Positions 44,314-55,883 are shown, counted from the first letter of the stretch. The stretch is DNA of 64,000 nt from Seminavis robusta (GCA_903772945.1 CAICTM010000438.1:1-64000); one strand, 5' to 3'. Made by a program: numbers and translations. Notes: generated by a model not told the origin, from the letters alone.

Positions 44314-46266
44314 TTAGTTACAGGGACAATTGCAACCACAGAGAGACTCTGAGCAATCAAACTTAAGACTTCTCAAATCACAAAGCTCTGATGGAATGGT
44401 TCCAGTGATGGAAGTCCCTTGCAACGAAAGTCTTCTCAAAGTTCCATTTAGCTGGGCTAACTCTGATGGCAGTGCGCCAGTGATCATTTCATTCCCATTC
44501 ACAAACAGAACGTTAAGTCTTGTTAGCAAACCAAGCTCTGTGGGCAGAGATCCAGAAAAGTGGTTGTCACCCAAAGATAGACCTGACAATGAAGAGCTCA
44601 GTAGTCCAAGCTCGGAAGGCACTGTTCCAGTAAACTCATTTTCAGTGCAAGCAAGGTTCATCAAGCCAGAAGTTGCACCCAAGGAAGCTGGCAAACTTCC
44701 ACTGAACTGACTGCGCTCAATCATGAGCACCTTCAGATGTGGCATCTTGGAGCCAATATCAGATGGCAGGCTCCCAGTCAGCTTGGTTTGACCAAGCTTC
44801 AGAATTTCCAGGTGGGACAGATGAAAGAACTCCTCTGGCAGTGTTCCAGATACCTTCGTGTTCAATGCTGAAAACAGCCTCATTGTATTGGACAAGAGAC
44901 CAAGCTCAGAAGGAATGCTCCCAACAAAGCTGTTCACTCCTAAATTAAGTTCAACGAGGCTGGACAAGGACCCAAGCTGTGGTGCAATGGTTCCATCCAA
45001 GTGATTTCGCCACAGATTAATCTTAGTAAGGTTTGACAGCAAGGAAATTTCTTCTGGCAATCTTCCAACCAAACCGTTCCGTTTCAAAGATAGAATTTCC
45101 AGTGTGCCGTAGGAATTGCAGATTTGCTCATGGTTGACAAAGCCTGTTGAGAACCATGAGCATTCATTTGCCTCATATGAAAGCCACTCATTCGAACTGG
45201 TGTTTTTTTCGTAAGGGGGCTGTTGCTTTACCCATGGCTTGCTATAGAAAGCAATTGTATCTTCGAGTGATGTGTTCAGGTATTGAAGTGTTGTGGTCCC
45301 TCCACCAATATGGAACCATCCAGATTTGGTTTCATTATTGCCTGTGGCAAAGTACATTGTAGCAAGGACAAACCGCTGCAAAATCCTGGCACTCGAATAG
45401 TTGCCTATCCAGGGATCTTGCTGGACCCATCGGTAGGCTTTGTACTGTGGACTGGAGCCATTGATATCATTCTCAAACACATGCAAGGTTGAGTTCGGCA
45501 ACTGAATGGGTAGATCCAGTTGCAACGCTTTAGATGTTGAACCATTTGGCTCAATGGAGCTTCCATTGGTAATCTTTGTGTCTTCAAGTGTCACGGTTTC
45601 GTCCGAGGAGATTGAGACGCAGACGGCAATCACTGCGCCAAGCAGAGCAAGCGAAACAATGCAAGCCACCGCAAAGGCAGAGTTCTTCCGGATCTTCTCA
45701 TCTTGATTGGAATGAGTCTCAGTGGGGAACACAACGGGTTGAGCCTTTTCTTGCGCCATGATTGGGGTAGAAACCGGCCTTGCCGTAACCAAGCCTTCTT
45801 CTAGAAGTGCATCACTTGTCCCAGTTCTTGCTCCATTCTCTGCAGGATCCACATTGCTCTCTGCCATATTGGTCTGCTCAGAGGGTGGCTGTGGCTCGTA
45901 CATGTAGCTTCGTGGGAATGCTTGGTATGCATATGCTCCAGGTACTGATTCGCGTGGAAAGAGAGCATCTTGCCGCACCGGCAAACTCATCACGGAAAAA
46001 TCTATCATGCTAGTGTTCTCGTAGGTATTCCCAGCGACAAACGCTGCGGCCCCTGTTGTGGCATTCCGGGGTTGAAAGTCAGTAACCTCACACTCTTTCG
46101 ACTCCAAGTTGCACACAACGATTTCGTGTAGATCTTCATCGGAAGCCTGTTTCGGCGTGGAGCCTTGGGCGGACTCGTTTTTGAGGGCTCTCTTCTCTCC
46201 GTGGCCTGGGGCTGCCAAGCCGAGGCCCTGATTGTCTTCATTCTTCAGAGGTGCCTTAGGCGTCAT
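44314..46266 (-). CDS. Single-pass LRR membrane protein, shorter relative of the 36701-39103 protein
   Basis: Single exon, about 650 aa from the ATG at 46266 (MTPKAPLKNEDN); the open frame upstream of it lacks an ATG. The cytosolic N-terminus (about 1-195) is polar, a membrane segment lies at about 196-219 (AFAVACIVSLALLGAVIAVC), and the outside part has many N-x-S/T sites. The pre-LRR region (YKAYRWVQQDPWIGNYSSAR, FVLATMYFATGN, ECSWFST) is shared with the other LRR protein, and is followed by about ten LPSELGLL-type repeats and a Cys cap (CDLRSLKFDCSESLCGCNC). No kinase domain. Likely a surface binding or adhesion/receptor-like protein. Confidence 0.87.
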   Translation of the reverse strand: MTPKAPLKNEDNQGLGLAAPGHGEKRALKNESAQGSTPKQASDEDLHEIVVCNLESKECEVTDFQPRNATTGAAAFVAGNTYENTSMIDFSVMSLPVRQDALFPRESVPGAYAYQAFPRSYMYEPQPPSEQTNMAESNVDPAENGARTGTSDALLEEGLVTARPVSTPIMAQEKAQPVVFPTETHSNQDEKIRKNSAFAVACIVSLALLGAVIAVCVSISSDETVTLEDTKITNGSSIEPNGSTSKALQLDLPIQLPNSTLHVFENDINGSSPQYKAYRWVQQDPWIGNYSSARILQRFVLATMYFATGNNETKSGWFHIGGGTTTLQYLNTSLEDTIAFYSKPWVKQQPPYEKNTSSNEWLSYEANECSWFSTGFVNHEQICNSYGTLEILSLKRNGLVGRLPEEISLLSNLTKINLWRNHLDGTIAPQLGSLSSLVELNLGVNSFVGSIPSELGLLSNTMRLFSALNTKVSGTLPEEFFHLSHLEILKLGQTKLTGSLPSDIGSKMPHLKVLMIERSQFSGSLPASLGATSGLMNLACTENEFTGTVPSELGLLSSSLSGLSLGDNHFSGSLPTELGLLTRLNVLFVNGNEMITGALPSELAQLNGTLRRLSLQGTSITGTIPSELCDLRSLKFDCSESLCGCNCPCN

Positions 46267-47684
46267 TTTTTGCAAAGTTATTCCTTCTGGCCGGCTGCGA
46301 TTTGTGTGAAGAGGCGTGGAACGTTTGCTGCGGCATCGCAGTAGCAACCCTTGCCAACAACATCGCGGACGCAGCTGATTTACTAGCTGGTACTCAGCTT
46401 ACATACATGTACTCAGCTGTGTTCGTAGTTTCACTGGCCATTGCTATGGCTATCAGTCATGATGGCGGTACTATTAATAGTACTCGAAGTTTGTATTAGT
46501 ACGGTATCGTACATCGTACTCCACCTCTTCGCCTTCATTTATTTGATGATGTTAAATCTATAAATCTATCTCATATATGAGCACTTTCATCCTTCATGAG
46601 CACCATAACATGAAGCCTCCAAGGGCATTCTCTTCCATTGTTCTTCGTTGTGCCGGTCCATCAATAAATACATCAGGCATCATAAATACATGCATGCACA
46701 GAAAGAGCTACAGAAAGTCAATGTCTCCCACCGAACGAGGAAAAGCGGAAAAGCCCAGCTCTACACTGTGTAGTCTAGCTAGCTAGCTAGGTATTGAGGT
46801 ATTGTGGGCTACTCATGCGTAGCTACCGGTAGCTAGTACTGTAGTAGATGGCAGATGGCAGCCAAAAGCATGCAGATGGTTCGATGAAGCACTTGTAGAC
46901 AAGTAGTTGTAGCAGCTCTTGTTCACATGTGGCTTGTACGGTACATGACATTGGACAATAGTCGCCGCTGCCTCGATGGTTTCTTGTGAGGGAAAGAAGA
47001 CAATTATTGGCAAGCGTCTGTTTGGTCTTGTATTTTGTGTTTTTGGTGTCTCGAGAGAAGTATTACAGTGCGCCAAACCTTTGGCCATTGGCCATCTGCA
47101 TCTGGCCATCAGCCATCAGCATCTCGAGGTTTCTTTTTACACGTACTGTCATCTGGATCCGATCCAGCCTTGCTGTTGTACAATGTCATGTCCTACAAGC
47201 CAGCAAGCGCAGAAAGCTGTGGTTCTACGGTCGGCCCGGTCAAATTATTGATACTGGAGAAAGCTTCTTTTAGGCTGAAAAGCTCGAGGATATCATGCGT
47301 CTCGAAATGAGCGTGTTGACCCTGTCTGCACTGGCTGGAGATACTGTAGATGTCGGATCTCGCTAGCTAGCTATTAATAGTCAAGAGAGCTCCTGATGAG
47401 GTCCTGGAATGATAGCCACAGGATGCACAATGTGTCCGTGGCAGCTGCCTGGCCGCTACTATCTACTAGCCCAGAGACGCACGCTGTAGCTACGCCCTGG
47501 ACCGTGAAGCTGATGATTCGAGGTAGGCGGCTTTTGGCTCGTAGCTAGAAACCACAAAGACAAGAACAACAAGCTAGCTAGTAGCTACTGAGTAGAGGAA
47601 ATCATAGTTAGTTTACACTATTAGGTTCACGTTTTAGAAAACACTGCTGCAGCACTGGCTGGGAGAGCCATTCTTAAAAATGCT
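46267..47684. other. Intergenic
   Basis: No gene is supported. It holds several TAGCTAGCTAG runs (about 46776-46790, 47360, 47570) and a CTACCGGTAGC palindrome near 46822. Confidence 0.4.
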
Positions 47685-49531
47685 CTACAGCAGAATTTCA
47701 TTCTCTACAGAGAACGAGTGCTCTTGGTCTTGCTGTGGGAGCTCCTGTGGTGGTGGAGGAGAAGACACAGAGACATCTGCTTCAGTTGTGGTTGTTGTTG
47801 CTGCTTCCATGTCGGACAAGAGTCTCTTTTTCTTGTCAATGATTAGTTTCAATCCTTGCTTCATTTCCCCGGCGGTCAATCGAGACGATTGATCCTTGAT
47901 CCATCCTTGTTGGATCAACTTTTTGAGTGCCTTGGGCCACGCAGTGAGCTTGTTGTTATTGCTATTGGTTGTGACGAGGCGACTACCAGAGGGAATGGTG
48001 GGCCGATCATCGTAGAGAGCGACGCATTCCTTGACGAATTGTCCACTGGTATCGCTTCCGTAGGGTTTGAGGAGTGTCATGACTTCCCAGCAGACAATGC
48101 TGGCGGCATAGACATCGACTTTGGTGGTGTATGGTTCTTTGCGGATGATTTCGGGCGCCATGTACCGGGTGGTGCCCGTGTTTCCCAAGCATGCACCGGC
48201 GGGAGTTCGTGGAGCAAAACTGCCGAGAAAGGAATTACTGTTGGCGGCGTTGTTGGATTCCGGAAGTGGCATTTCCTTGGCCAATCCAAAGTCAAAAAGT
48301 TTGAGACAACCGTCTTTGTCAAAGCCAATATTGGGAGGCTTAATGTCTGAAGACAGAAGAGGAGAACGGAGCGAGTTAGTATCAAGGTGGGTGAAAGTAG
48401 TAGTCATGGTCATTCCAAAAGCAAGCAAGTCGCAAACTCACCTCGATGCATGATTCTTCGTTCATGAAGGTACTCGAGTGCCTTGCAGAGATCCATGACG
48501 ATTTGCAATCGTTCGCACAAGAATTGGACGTCCTGTTGCTCTTGTGGCGTCAAGGAGGATGCATCCAGTTTCCGCCACCAGCGACGACGAATTGATGTTG
48601 GTGTTTGTTGTTGTTGTTGTTGTTGATCGTAGAGACGTTGTCGTTTCCAAGCGGAAATCTTGTCCGACAATGTACAAGACAATCGTGGCAATACCATAAA
48701 GTAGGAATCGGTCCGTTGCGTTGTGGCAAAGTTCTGTAGTCCACCGGATGAGATCCCCTCCAACGAGATAATGTTTGGGTGATTCAGAGTTGCCAAGATG
48801 CGTGTCTCCAGGCAAATGTCCTTGGCGCCCAAGTGGAGTTTGCGGTTGTTGTTGCTGCTGCTGCTGCTGCTGTCGTAGAGTTTGGAATTCAAGTGTTTGA
48901 CCACGTACTGGTTGTTGTTGTTGTTACTGCTGTTGGCAACAATGTCGACGGCATAGACGGACGCAAAGCCTCCTTGTCCGAGCAAGTCTCCACGAATGAC
49001 TTGTTCTTCATTGTAGCGTGGGGTCTTTCTCATGGCAAACTCGGAGGATGCCGACGCGAGAAAGCCCGATTTGAGAAGTGTGTGTTCGACGCGTTTCCGT
49101 GTCTTGGTCACCAAATCATCGGCCACATCCTTCGGTAGCACCACAAAGGCAGGCCGGGTTTCCTTGATACTGGCGGCGCTATCAAATGTGGGTGTTGGAG
49201 TCAATGGGACGCTGGGGGTACCATGGTCCTCCTCCGTGTTGGTGGCAGTGACGGATCGCCGAAGGGCGAGTTGTTGTTTGCTGGCAACATCGGATCCACT
49301 GGTGGTATTATCATGGGTATGGTTGTGGTTGTTGTGTTGCTTGTTGTGGTTGTTGATAACAACAATGGCATTCGCACCTGTTAATGGCTGTGTGAAGGAC
49401 TCCTTGTTACTCACGGTGTTGTTGTTATTATTGGCGAAGGGATGGTGCTTCTTGTCGTCATGTCGGTAGACGTTGCCCATGCCAGGATGAGAGAAGTAGG
49501 AAGTTTGAGATATCAGCATCAGGTGTTCCAT
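47685..49531 (-). CDS. Serine/threonine protein kinase with low-complexity N-terminus
   Basis: Two exons, 49531-48442 and 48346-47685, joined across a 95-bp GT-AG intron that splits the Asp codon of the catalytic loop, giving about 583 aa. The N-terminal ~175 residues are Asn/His/Thr-rich and disordered. The kinase domain shows the Gly loop LLGQGGFASVY (about 183-193), Lys212 (YVVKHL), HRDIKPPN (Asp364), DFG (Asp382), a 'GTTRYMAPE' activation end and VDVYAASIVCWE. All catalytic residues are present. Poly-Asn, poly-Ser and poly-Gln inserts lie within loops. The wording is closest to tyrosine-kinase-like/LISK-type Ser/Thr kinases. Upstream regulators and substrate unknown. Confidence 0.88.
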
Positions 49532-51694
49532 CGTGTCAGATTGATTGATTGATTGATTGTTTGCTAAGCTAAGAGGTAACGATCACCTTGTTGGTTCGGT
49601 ATGGGAAGTGGTTGCCAAATTTGGAAATTAATGAGATCAGATCACATCACATACTGCATCACAACATCAGCGAACTGGCCCAGCAAAGATAGCGCTGGGA
49701 TGCGACCGGTACCACACTGGTTTGGAGGCAATCCACGGAATGGAGAGTGGAACGGGCGGAACGAGAACCGCAAACCGAACCGCGCGCTCAAGTCTGCTTC
49801 TACGCTGGTGATGTGATTGCAGTTGGCTGGCTGTAGTTCACAGTAGTTGACACTATTATTTTGTGGCATCTGAATTGGGTAAGCTCAGAACATGTCGCTT
49901 CGAGACTGGAAAAGAAAGAGGCTTCGCAGCAGGTGTCGAAACTGGCGAACACACAATGATCAGTCGCCTAAATCAGAGCATTGTTTAGCACAGTAAATTA
50001 CTAATGTTAATCCATAAAGCAGTTATAAATAAACCCATTAGAGCACAGTATGACACCGCAGTCAAAATGATTTCATTGCTCTGCGAGCTTACGGAAACAG
50101 AACTTAACAGCTCAAGTGTGAAGGATTTTCATAGCAATTTCCGTGGAGTGTTGACTCTTTGACATTGGAGTTCTCATGTTACAGGCAAGTTTGGGGCATC
50201 AATGAGTGTCTTTTGACCTTTGTGGTTCTAATGCAAGTAAACAACCCTTTAAGTATTGCAGTCAAAAGTGGTAATCGCTGAAAATTACTTCAATACCAAG
50301 ATTTAACATCAGATTCTCGACTTGGACGAGAAAGAACGAGGCCATTGGAAAAGCTGCTCAGAGACTGACGATTTGATTTCTGTACCAGTGAAGTATGCGC
50401 AGATTGAGCATTATTGTGAAGTTGTTAAATCTGCACATTCCCGTGTGGTTAACAATTTAAATCCTGGTAGATACGGTCGACTCTTCTTCTTATTGAAACA
50501 ATTTGGATATTAAATCCACTCCGTGTTTGTTAATTCGGCAGACTCACCCAAATCAGACTTCTGTGGTAGGAGGGGACCATTTTAGTTTTCTGAACCGCCT
50601 TGACCACCAACCTCTTCAACCAGCGACAGAACGTGTACTGGTATCCGTGCTTTAACGAGCAGCTACGAGCACAAAAAGTGCTTTGGCAACATCAGGATCT
50701 TCCGCTGATACATGTAGTACTACAGTCAAAGGTACCAGTGTCGAATGCTGCACAAACGATCTCAACGCTTGGTTGCTTTTGTGCCACGATTATTTTCCGG
50801 ATCTCTCTGTGATTCCAACATTGCAACCATCATTAGTCTAGCTAGGAGGCAGTTTCCATCCAAAGGGCACCATCCGAAATAGATGCACTGGTACCACAAG
50901 GGAAACTTCAACGTACGAGTAGACCACACGACCACACAGTCTGCGCTTGGGGTTGTTGACCACCATGAGCAAAGATCGTAATCTATCGTATCGTATGACC
51001 ATTCATGGTTGGTGCTTCTTGGCGGAATCACTCTGCACAGTGTTGACTTTCTTGATACCAACAGAACGGTGACAAGACATCTTGCGCATTCCGCAGCAGA
51101 TGCTTGGTCGGATAGAGCTACTCTGAGTAGCTACCTCGGCTCAGCCATTTGCAGGGCAAGTTGGAAGCAGCGAGGGACAGAAGACTGTACTCGTGCTCGG
51201 ATGGAGTTCTCTTGTTTTCTTTCTCTAGCTTGGTGGTGCGTCTCCACGTCTCCACCCTTCTCTACTCGTAGGGGAGAGAAGTGGGCAGTACCACTGGTAC
51301 CCACATTGATTGAGAGCATGTATCAGGTACTGTACCAGTTCAAGCATTTAAAAGGTGGAGCTTCTCCGCTTACTAGCTAGCCAGCTAGCCACTAGTAGAA
51401 AGAATCTCAATCTCGACTGAGCCCTTATAGCCCATCCTGCCGCAACCATACCTCATCTTTACTGTGCAGCCAGGAAATGATCAAGGCAAGCATTGAGAAT
51501 GACTGAATGATTCAATCATATTACATGTAGCATTCCTATGGTGTCTCTCGGATGCTCCAGCATGTACATGTACCGGTACCTACTCATTTGTATCTTTTTC
51601 CGCAGACCTACCGGTACCATTTGGGTAACACAACAGTACGACTTGGGTTTGAAGTAACTAACCACTTGCCTTCAAATGGCTATCTACTAGTAGC
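49532..51694. other. Intergenic (2.2 kb)
   Basis: A GATTGATTGATTGATT microsatellite lies at 49543-49560, directly upstream of the kinase. Open stretches such as 51009-51380 show no protein signature. TACCGGTACC words lie at 51571 and 51611. No RNA gene is recognised. Confidence 0.4.
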
Positions 51695-52756
51695 TTAATC
51701 CTGCCGATAAATGCCAGCACTACCGTCGAGCAAATGATGGTACAAGGCATTTTCTGCCTTTTGTGCTTCTCTTCCAATATAAGCGGCATGACCCACGCTT
51801 AGTTTCAACTCGTCAATATCCTCCCATCGTTCAAATACCTCCGTAGTCAATTCCTTGGCGGTCCGACACTTCCAAACCTTCATGGGATCCGGACGATTAT
51901 TTCCGTGGCATCCGATCTTGTTTCCCTTCAAGTCACAAACTTCGCCCTTGTCGTTGAGAATGCAGGAGTGGAAACTAGCCACAATCAAAGACTCTTCCAC
52001 GTCCGTCTTGATCAAAAAGTATCCCTTGGCATCCATGGGAATAGTGCGCGTGGACAAGTGTCGGTTCAATCGTTGGGCTGTTTGTAGTGTGGCAACGGTT
52101 GCAGATGCCGATTGGCGCTTCTTGCCGAGTTCATTTTTGAGCACGTGAGGTATACCACACACCATATGAATGACTTGCTGTGCCTTGCTTGCCACAAACT
52201 GATTGCACCATCCTTGAGCATCCACAAATTTGCGAGTGATATGAGTATCGGCATGAGTGCCAGATCCAACCTCATTCGTGACTACTACAAAAGTCACATT
52301 GTAGGGTGCAATGAGTTTGTCAAATTCTTGTTGGAGATTCTTCATGGCGCGGTCCACTGCCGCTGTGGCTTCCTCCTTGTTGCTACTACTAACATCATTC
52401 TTGTTGGAAGCGTCGTCATTGGCAATTATGGAAAAGGCTCCTTCTTCCATCATCCAATTGGTGAGCCAGAGAGTCAAGCAATCCACCAGAACGACTTTTT
52501 CAGAGAATTCCTTGGCATGGTTGCTAGGCCTGAGTGGTTCTTCAATGGTAGTCCATTGGCAGCCATTTTCTTTGTTTTTTCGATCTTCTTGATGTCGAGC
52601 AATCCTCTGGGCAAAGTCTTGGTCCCCTGCCAACTTGGCACTCGCAGCAGTTGCCAAGTAAATGGGATTTTGGCTCAGTTCTTCACATAGACGCTCGGCA
52701 TGGCTCGATTTGCCGCTGCGGCATCCTCCAGTAACCAGATAGACAGTTGCAGGCAT
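51695..52756 (-). CDS. cobU: CobU-type adenosylcobinamide kinase/guanylyltransferase with extra C-terminal domain
   Basis: Single exon, 353 aa against about 180 aa for bacterial CobU. Reaction known for the family: phosphorylates adenosylcobinamide and then transfers GMP from GTP to give AdoCbi-GDP, the activated corrinoid for nucleotide-loop assembly. The sequence shows the P-loop GGCRSGKSSHAE (10-21), VLVDCLTLWLTN (about 90-101), VVVTNEVGSGTHAD with the downstream R-x-F-V-D-x-Q-G-W-x-N and the HMVCGIP-VLK strand. An Asn/Ser-rich insert sits in the middle. Residues from about 240 to 353 form a second domain (GYFLIKTD, CHGNNRPDP, GHAAYIGREAQKAE, ending YRQD) that resembles DUF4346. The divergent neighbour is cobS-cobT. 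No signal peptide is evident; the location is probably cytosolic or organellar. Confidence 0.88.
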   Translation of the reverse strand: MPATVYLVTGGCRSGKSSHAERLCEELSQNPIYLATAASAKLAGDQDFAQRIARHQEDRKNKENGCQWTTIEEPLRPSNHAKEFSEKVVLVDCLTLWLTNWMMEEGAFSIIANDDASNKNDVSSSNKEEATAAVDRAMKNLQQEFDKLIAPYNVTFVVVTNEVGSGTHADTHITRKFVDAQGWCNQFVASKAQQVIHMVCGIPHVLKNELGKKRQSASATVATLQTAQRLNRHLSTRTIPMDAKGYFLIKTDVEESLIVASFHSCILNDKGEVCDLKGNKIGCHGNNRPDPMKVWKCRTAKELTTEVFERWEDIDELKLSVGHAAYIGREAQKAENALYHHLLDGSAGIYRQD

Positions 52757-53044
52757 GGTTGCTTTGCTTGTTGGGTGATGTTGTGTTACTGCAATGTCAA
52801 TATCTTGTGGCCTTTCACGAAATGCAAAAAAACTTCCTTCAAAGATCCAACCGTTATTTTTGGATCTTTTGTGTTCCGAAACACGTGCATTGCTTAACGT
52901 GCTTTTTACTTAACAAATCGTTTCTGTACGGAAATATTGTCATTGTTTAACGCTCTAATCGCCGCACAGACCGAACCGCATGAAGCACGTCCTTCGAACC
53001 GTCAAGCACGTCCTTCGGAAGATTGGCTGGTTGTTGATCCACCC
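52757..53044. promoter_or_regulatory. Divergent promoter between cobU and cobS-cobT
   Basis: This 288-bp region separates the two ATGs (52756 minus, 53045 plus). It contains two direct copies of AAGCACGT-CC-TTCG (52983-52996 and 53004-53017), plus minus-strand relatives: AAGCACGT at 52897-52904 and GCACGTGTTTCG at 52877-52888. The same motif occurs twice upstream of the CBA1-like gene at 58213-59988. It is probably a bidirectional promoter. Confidence 0.5.
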
Positions 53045-55883
53045 ATGAGAGAAAAGCCGTGGACGAGAGAAGATCAGGAAGCTCAAAATGGAAAGAAACC
53101 AAAAACTCCCAAACCCAAACTAACAAATAGAGCCACCACAATGTCCTCGACTGACGCCGCTGCCGATGCCGATGCTTCTCCACCGAAGATTGAGTCTCGT
53201 ACTTGTTCTGCCTACAACATTCCCATCGAGTCTCGTACTTGTTCTGCCTATGACATTCCCATTGAATCTCGAACTTGTTCTGCCTATGACATTCCCATTG
53301 ATCAAGAGAAAACAAAGACAACCACAACCACAGCCACAACAGATACTGATGATACTTTGGCATCCTCAGTCATTGACAAAAAGGAGATTGCTTCTCGAGT
53401 AATCAAGGAAGGCATCACCAGAGACCAGGTTCATGAGGAAATTCAGTCCTTCATCAAGGCACCCTTACAACTACAGAATGAATGGAGAAGCTTGATGACC
53501 ATTGTCATGTTCTTGACCCGTCTACCAGTGCCCACTTCGATTGATTTGCATCCAGGATTTCTCATGAAGGGCATGTCGTACTTGCCCGTGGTGGGATGTC
53601 TCATTGGAATCAAACTGGCAATCACATTTGATTTTGTAGAACAAACACTGCTGTTGCCACCGGCTATTGCAGCAGCCATTAGTGTCGGAACTGGGTTCGC
53701 TTTGACCGGATGTTTCCATGAAGATGGACTTTCCGACAGTGCCGATGGTACGTAGATTATTTATGTATTTCACAGTGTCGCTCACGGGTGCAGCAAGGAA
53801 ACAAATCATCTTGAGAGTTCCACCAAACGAGTTTGCACTAACAGTTCTTATTGGTGATTACCTCAACTTTGTTACTATAGGCATTGGCGGCGGATGGACA
53901 AGAGCTCAAATATTCAAAATCATGACAGACTCTCGTGTCGGGACCTATGGATGTGCCGCTTTGGGGCTCTACATATTCACCAAAGTGCAACTGTTTGCTT
54001 CGTTGGGAGAATCTCAGTGGAATCTGCCCACTCTGGAGAACAACAGCAGCTCTTGGATGAACTTGTCAGAGGGTGCCGGACCCGCCATGGTGGTGTCACA
54101 CACAGTGGCACGGGTCACCGCTCCCTACCTCACTCGTTGTTTTGACTATGTCGACGATGAGCAAGGACCCAAATCAAGCTTTTATGCATTCATGATTCAG
54201 GCAAAGTATCTTGTCAATTGGCCAAGAGCACTCTTTGCCATTGGCTTTGGATTCTCAGTGACATCACTCCTATACAATCCCATTGTGGCTCTACTGGTCC
54301 TGGTCCTTGTCTTGGCATTTGCCCACGCTGCTGGGTGTTACGGCAATCAAATCCTAGGAGGTGTAATGGGTGACTACTTGGGTGCCACCATTTGTCTATC
54401 CGAAGTGTTGACACTGTCCATTCTGCTGTCAGTACAAAGACAACAATCAGATGGATGGGCCTTCCAATCGCCCTTGGTTTTGGAAGACTTCTCCTTCATT
54501 CTGCACGCAACAAACATTGACAGTATCCTTCAGGACAAGAGGGGAGCCGCTCTTGTAAAGTTCCTACTTCTCGTGCTTGGCAGAAAAGCATGGACAGTCT
54601 TTGTGAGTTACAAAAACGGTAACCAACCTTCAAGGGATCTTGATGCGCAATCTGCGTCCGCAGAGAATGGCACAAATAATGGCGTCACCAACGTACCCGA
54701 AAGCAAAGATCTTTCGACGACAAACGATGACTCCCCCAAAGGCAAGGCCTCCGAAATTCTTTCGCTTTCCAACAGCACCTTTCAGGAACGGTACGAAGCT
54801 GTTCAAGCCTACCTAGACGTGCTTGCCAAACCAGTCGGTTCTTTGGGAACCTTGGAAACGTGGGCTGCCCGGTTGGCAGCCTTGCAACGGACTCTCCAAC
54901 CAGACGTGACCAATGTGGCATGCTTAATCTTTGCTGGGGATCATGGTGCGGCTGTCGCACCTGACCAAGGAGGAGAAGGATGCTCTGCGTATCCTCAAGC
55001 TGTTACAAAGTCTGTTTTGGTAGGTCTCCACAGAGGAGTGGCAGGTGCATCGGTCTTGGCCAAGGCCAACAATGTGTCTCTACGTGTTGTCGACGTGGGT
55101 GTCATCCTGGGAGACGACGATCCGTTTCAGGGCAGCAGCAATGTCATTTCTTCGCCGCAAAAGCTTCCAACCGGGACGAAGAACTACTGCGTGGAACCTG
55201 CCATGTCGTCGGAAGAGTGCGAGCGATGTATGACAATTGGACGAGAGACTCTGAAGCAGTATGTAGAGGAAACGTCCGCAACTGCTTTGGCACTAGGAGA
55301 AGTAGGTATTGGGAATACAACAAGTTCGTCATCTTTGATTGCCATCTTGACTGGCAAATCGACCAAAGACGTTTGTGGTGGAGGGGCTTTCGCTGCAAGG
55401 GAGATTTCGGAAGCAGTTATACCCAAAAAGATTGCTATTGTTGAAAAGGCGATAGCCAAGCACTTTGGCTCTAACGGGGAAAGGCAAACCAACATTCAAG
55501 CGTCCGATGCGCTAACCAAATTGGGTGGTGCCGAAATTGCGGCTCTAGTGGGCGCGTTCTTGGAAGCGTCGCAACTTGATGTTGCAGTCCTGGTGGACGG
55601 GTTCATTGCTACGGCAGCAGCTCTGGTTGCAGTGAGCATATCTCCCAACGTCTGCCACGTTCTCTTCTTCACGAGTCACTCTGCGGAACCTGGACAACGG
55701 GCTGCCCTTGAAAAGATCCATGCCATTGCCCGAGAAAATAATTTTCCCGTGGATGAATGCCCTGTTCTCAGTATGGGGCTGCGGATGGGTGAAGCCACAG
55801 CGGCACTCCTTGCGGTTCCGATACTCAGGAGCTCTGCCATGGTTCTTTCCGACATGGCAACCATACAAGATATTCTAGCTTAG
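53045..55883 (+). CDS. cobS-cobT: CobS-CobT fusion: cobalamin synthase and NaMN:DMB phosphoribosyltransferase
   Basis: Two exons, 53045-53747 and 53881-55883, with a 133-bp GT-AG intron inside the CobS motif, give about 901 aa from the first ATG (a start at 53141 is also possible). Residues 49-84 are three tandem 12-aa repeats (IESRTCSAYDIP). CobS (about 135-500) is a multi-pass membrane enzyme joining AdoCbi-GDP with alpha-ribazole phosphate; it shows FLTRLPVP, GCFHEDGLSDSADG, GGGWTRAQIFKIM and DSRVGTYG. CobT (about 530-901) makes alpha-ribazole phosphate from nicotinate mononucleotide and a base such as dimethylbenzimidazole; it shows KPVGSLGTLE, FAGDHG, EVGIGNTTSSS and MGLRMGEATAALL with the catalytic Glu near residue 872. 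Both halves keep key residues, so the enzyme is probably active in loop assembly or remodelling. Confidence 0.9.
53189..53296 (+). repeat. Three 36-bp tandem repeats in the cobS-cobT N-terminus
   Basis: Units 53189-53224, 53225-53260 and 53261-53296 each encode I-E-S-R-T-C-S-A-Y-N/D-I-P. The units differ at only a few positions, so the expansion is recent. It lies outside the conserved CobS domain. Confidence 0.85.

Noticed and set aside
52757-53044. Cobalamin riboswitch in the cobU/cobS-cobT leader
   Set aside because: No B12-box-like sequence is seen, and cobalamin riboswitches are bacterial; the repeated AAGCACGT motif looks like a DNA element.
52937-53044. Upstream extension of the CobS-CobT frame
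   Set aside because: It lacks an ATG, and its odd repeated residues arise from the two AAGCACGT motifs, so it is better read as promoter or leader.
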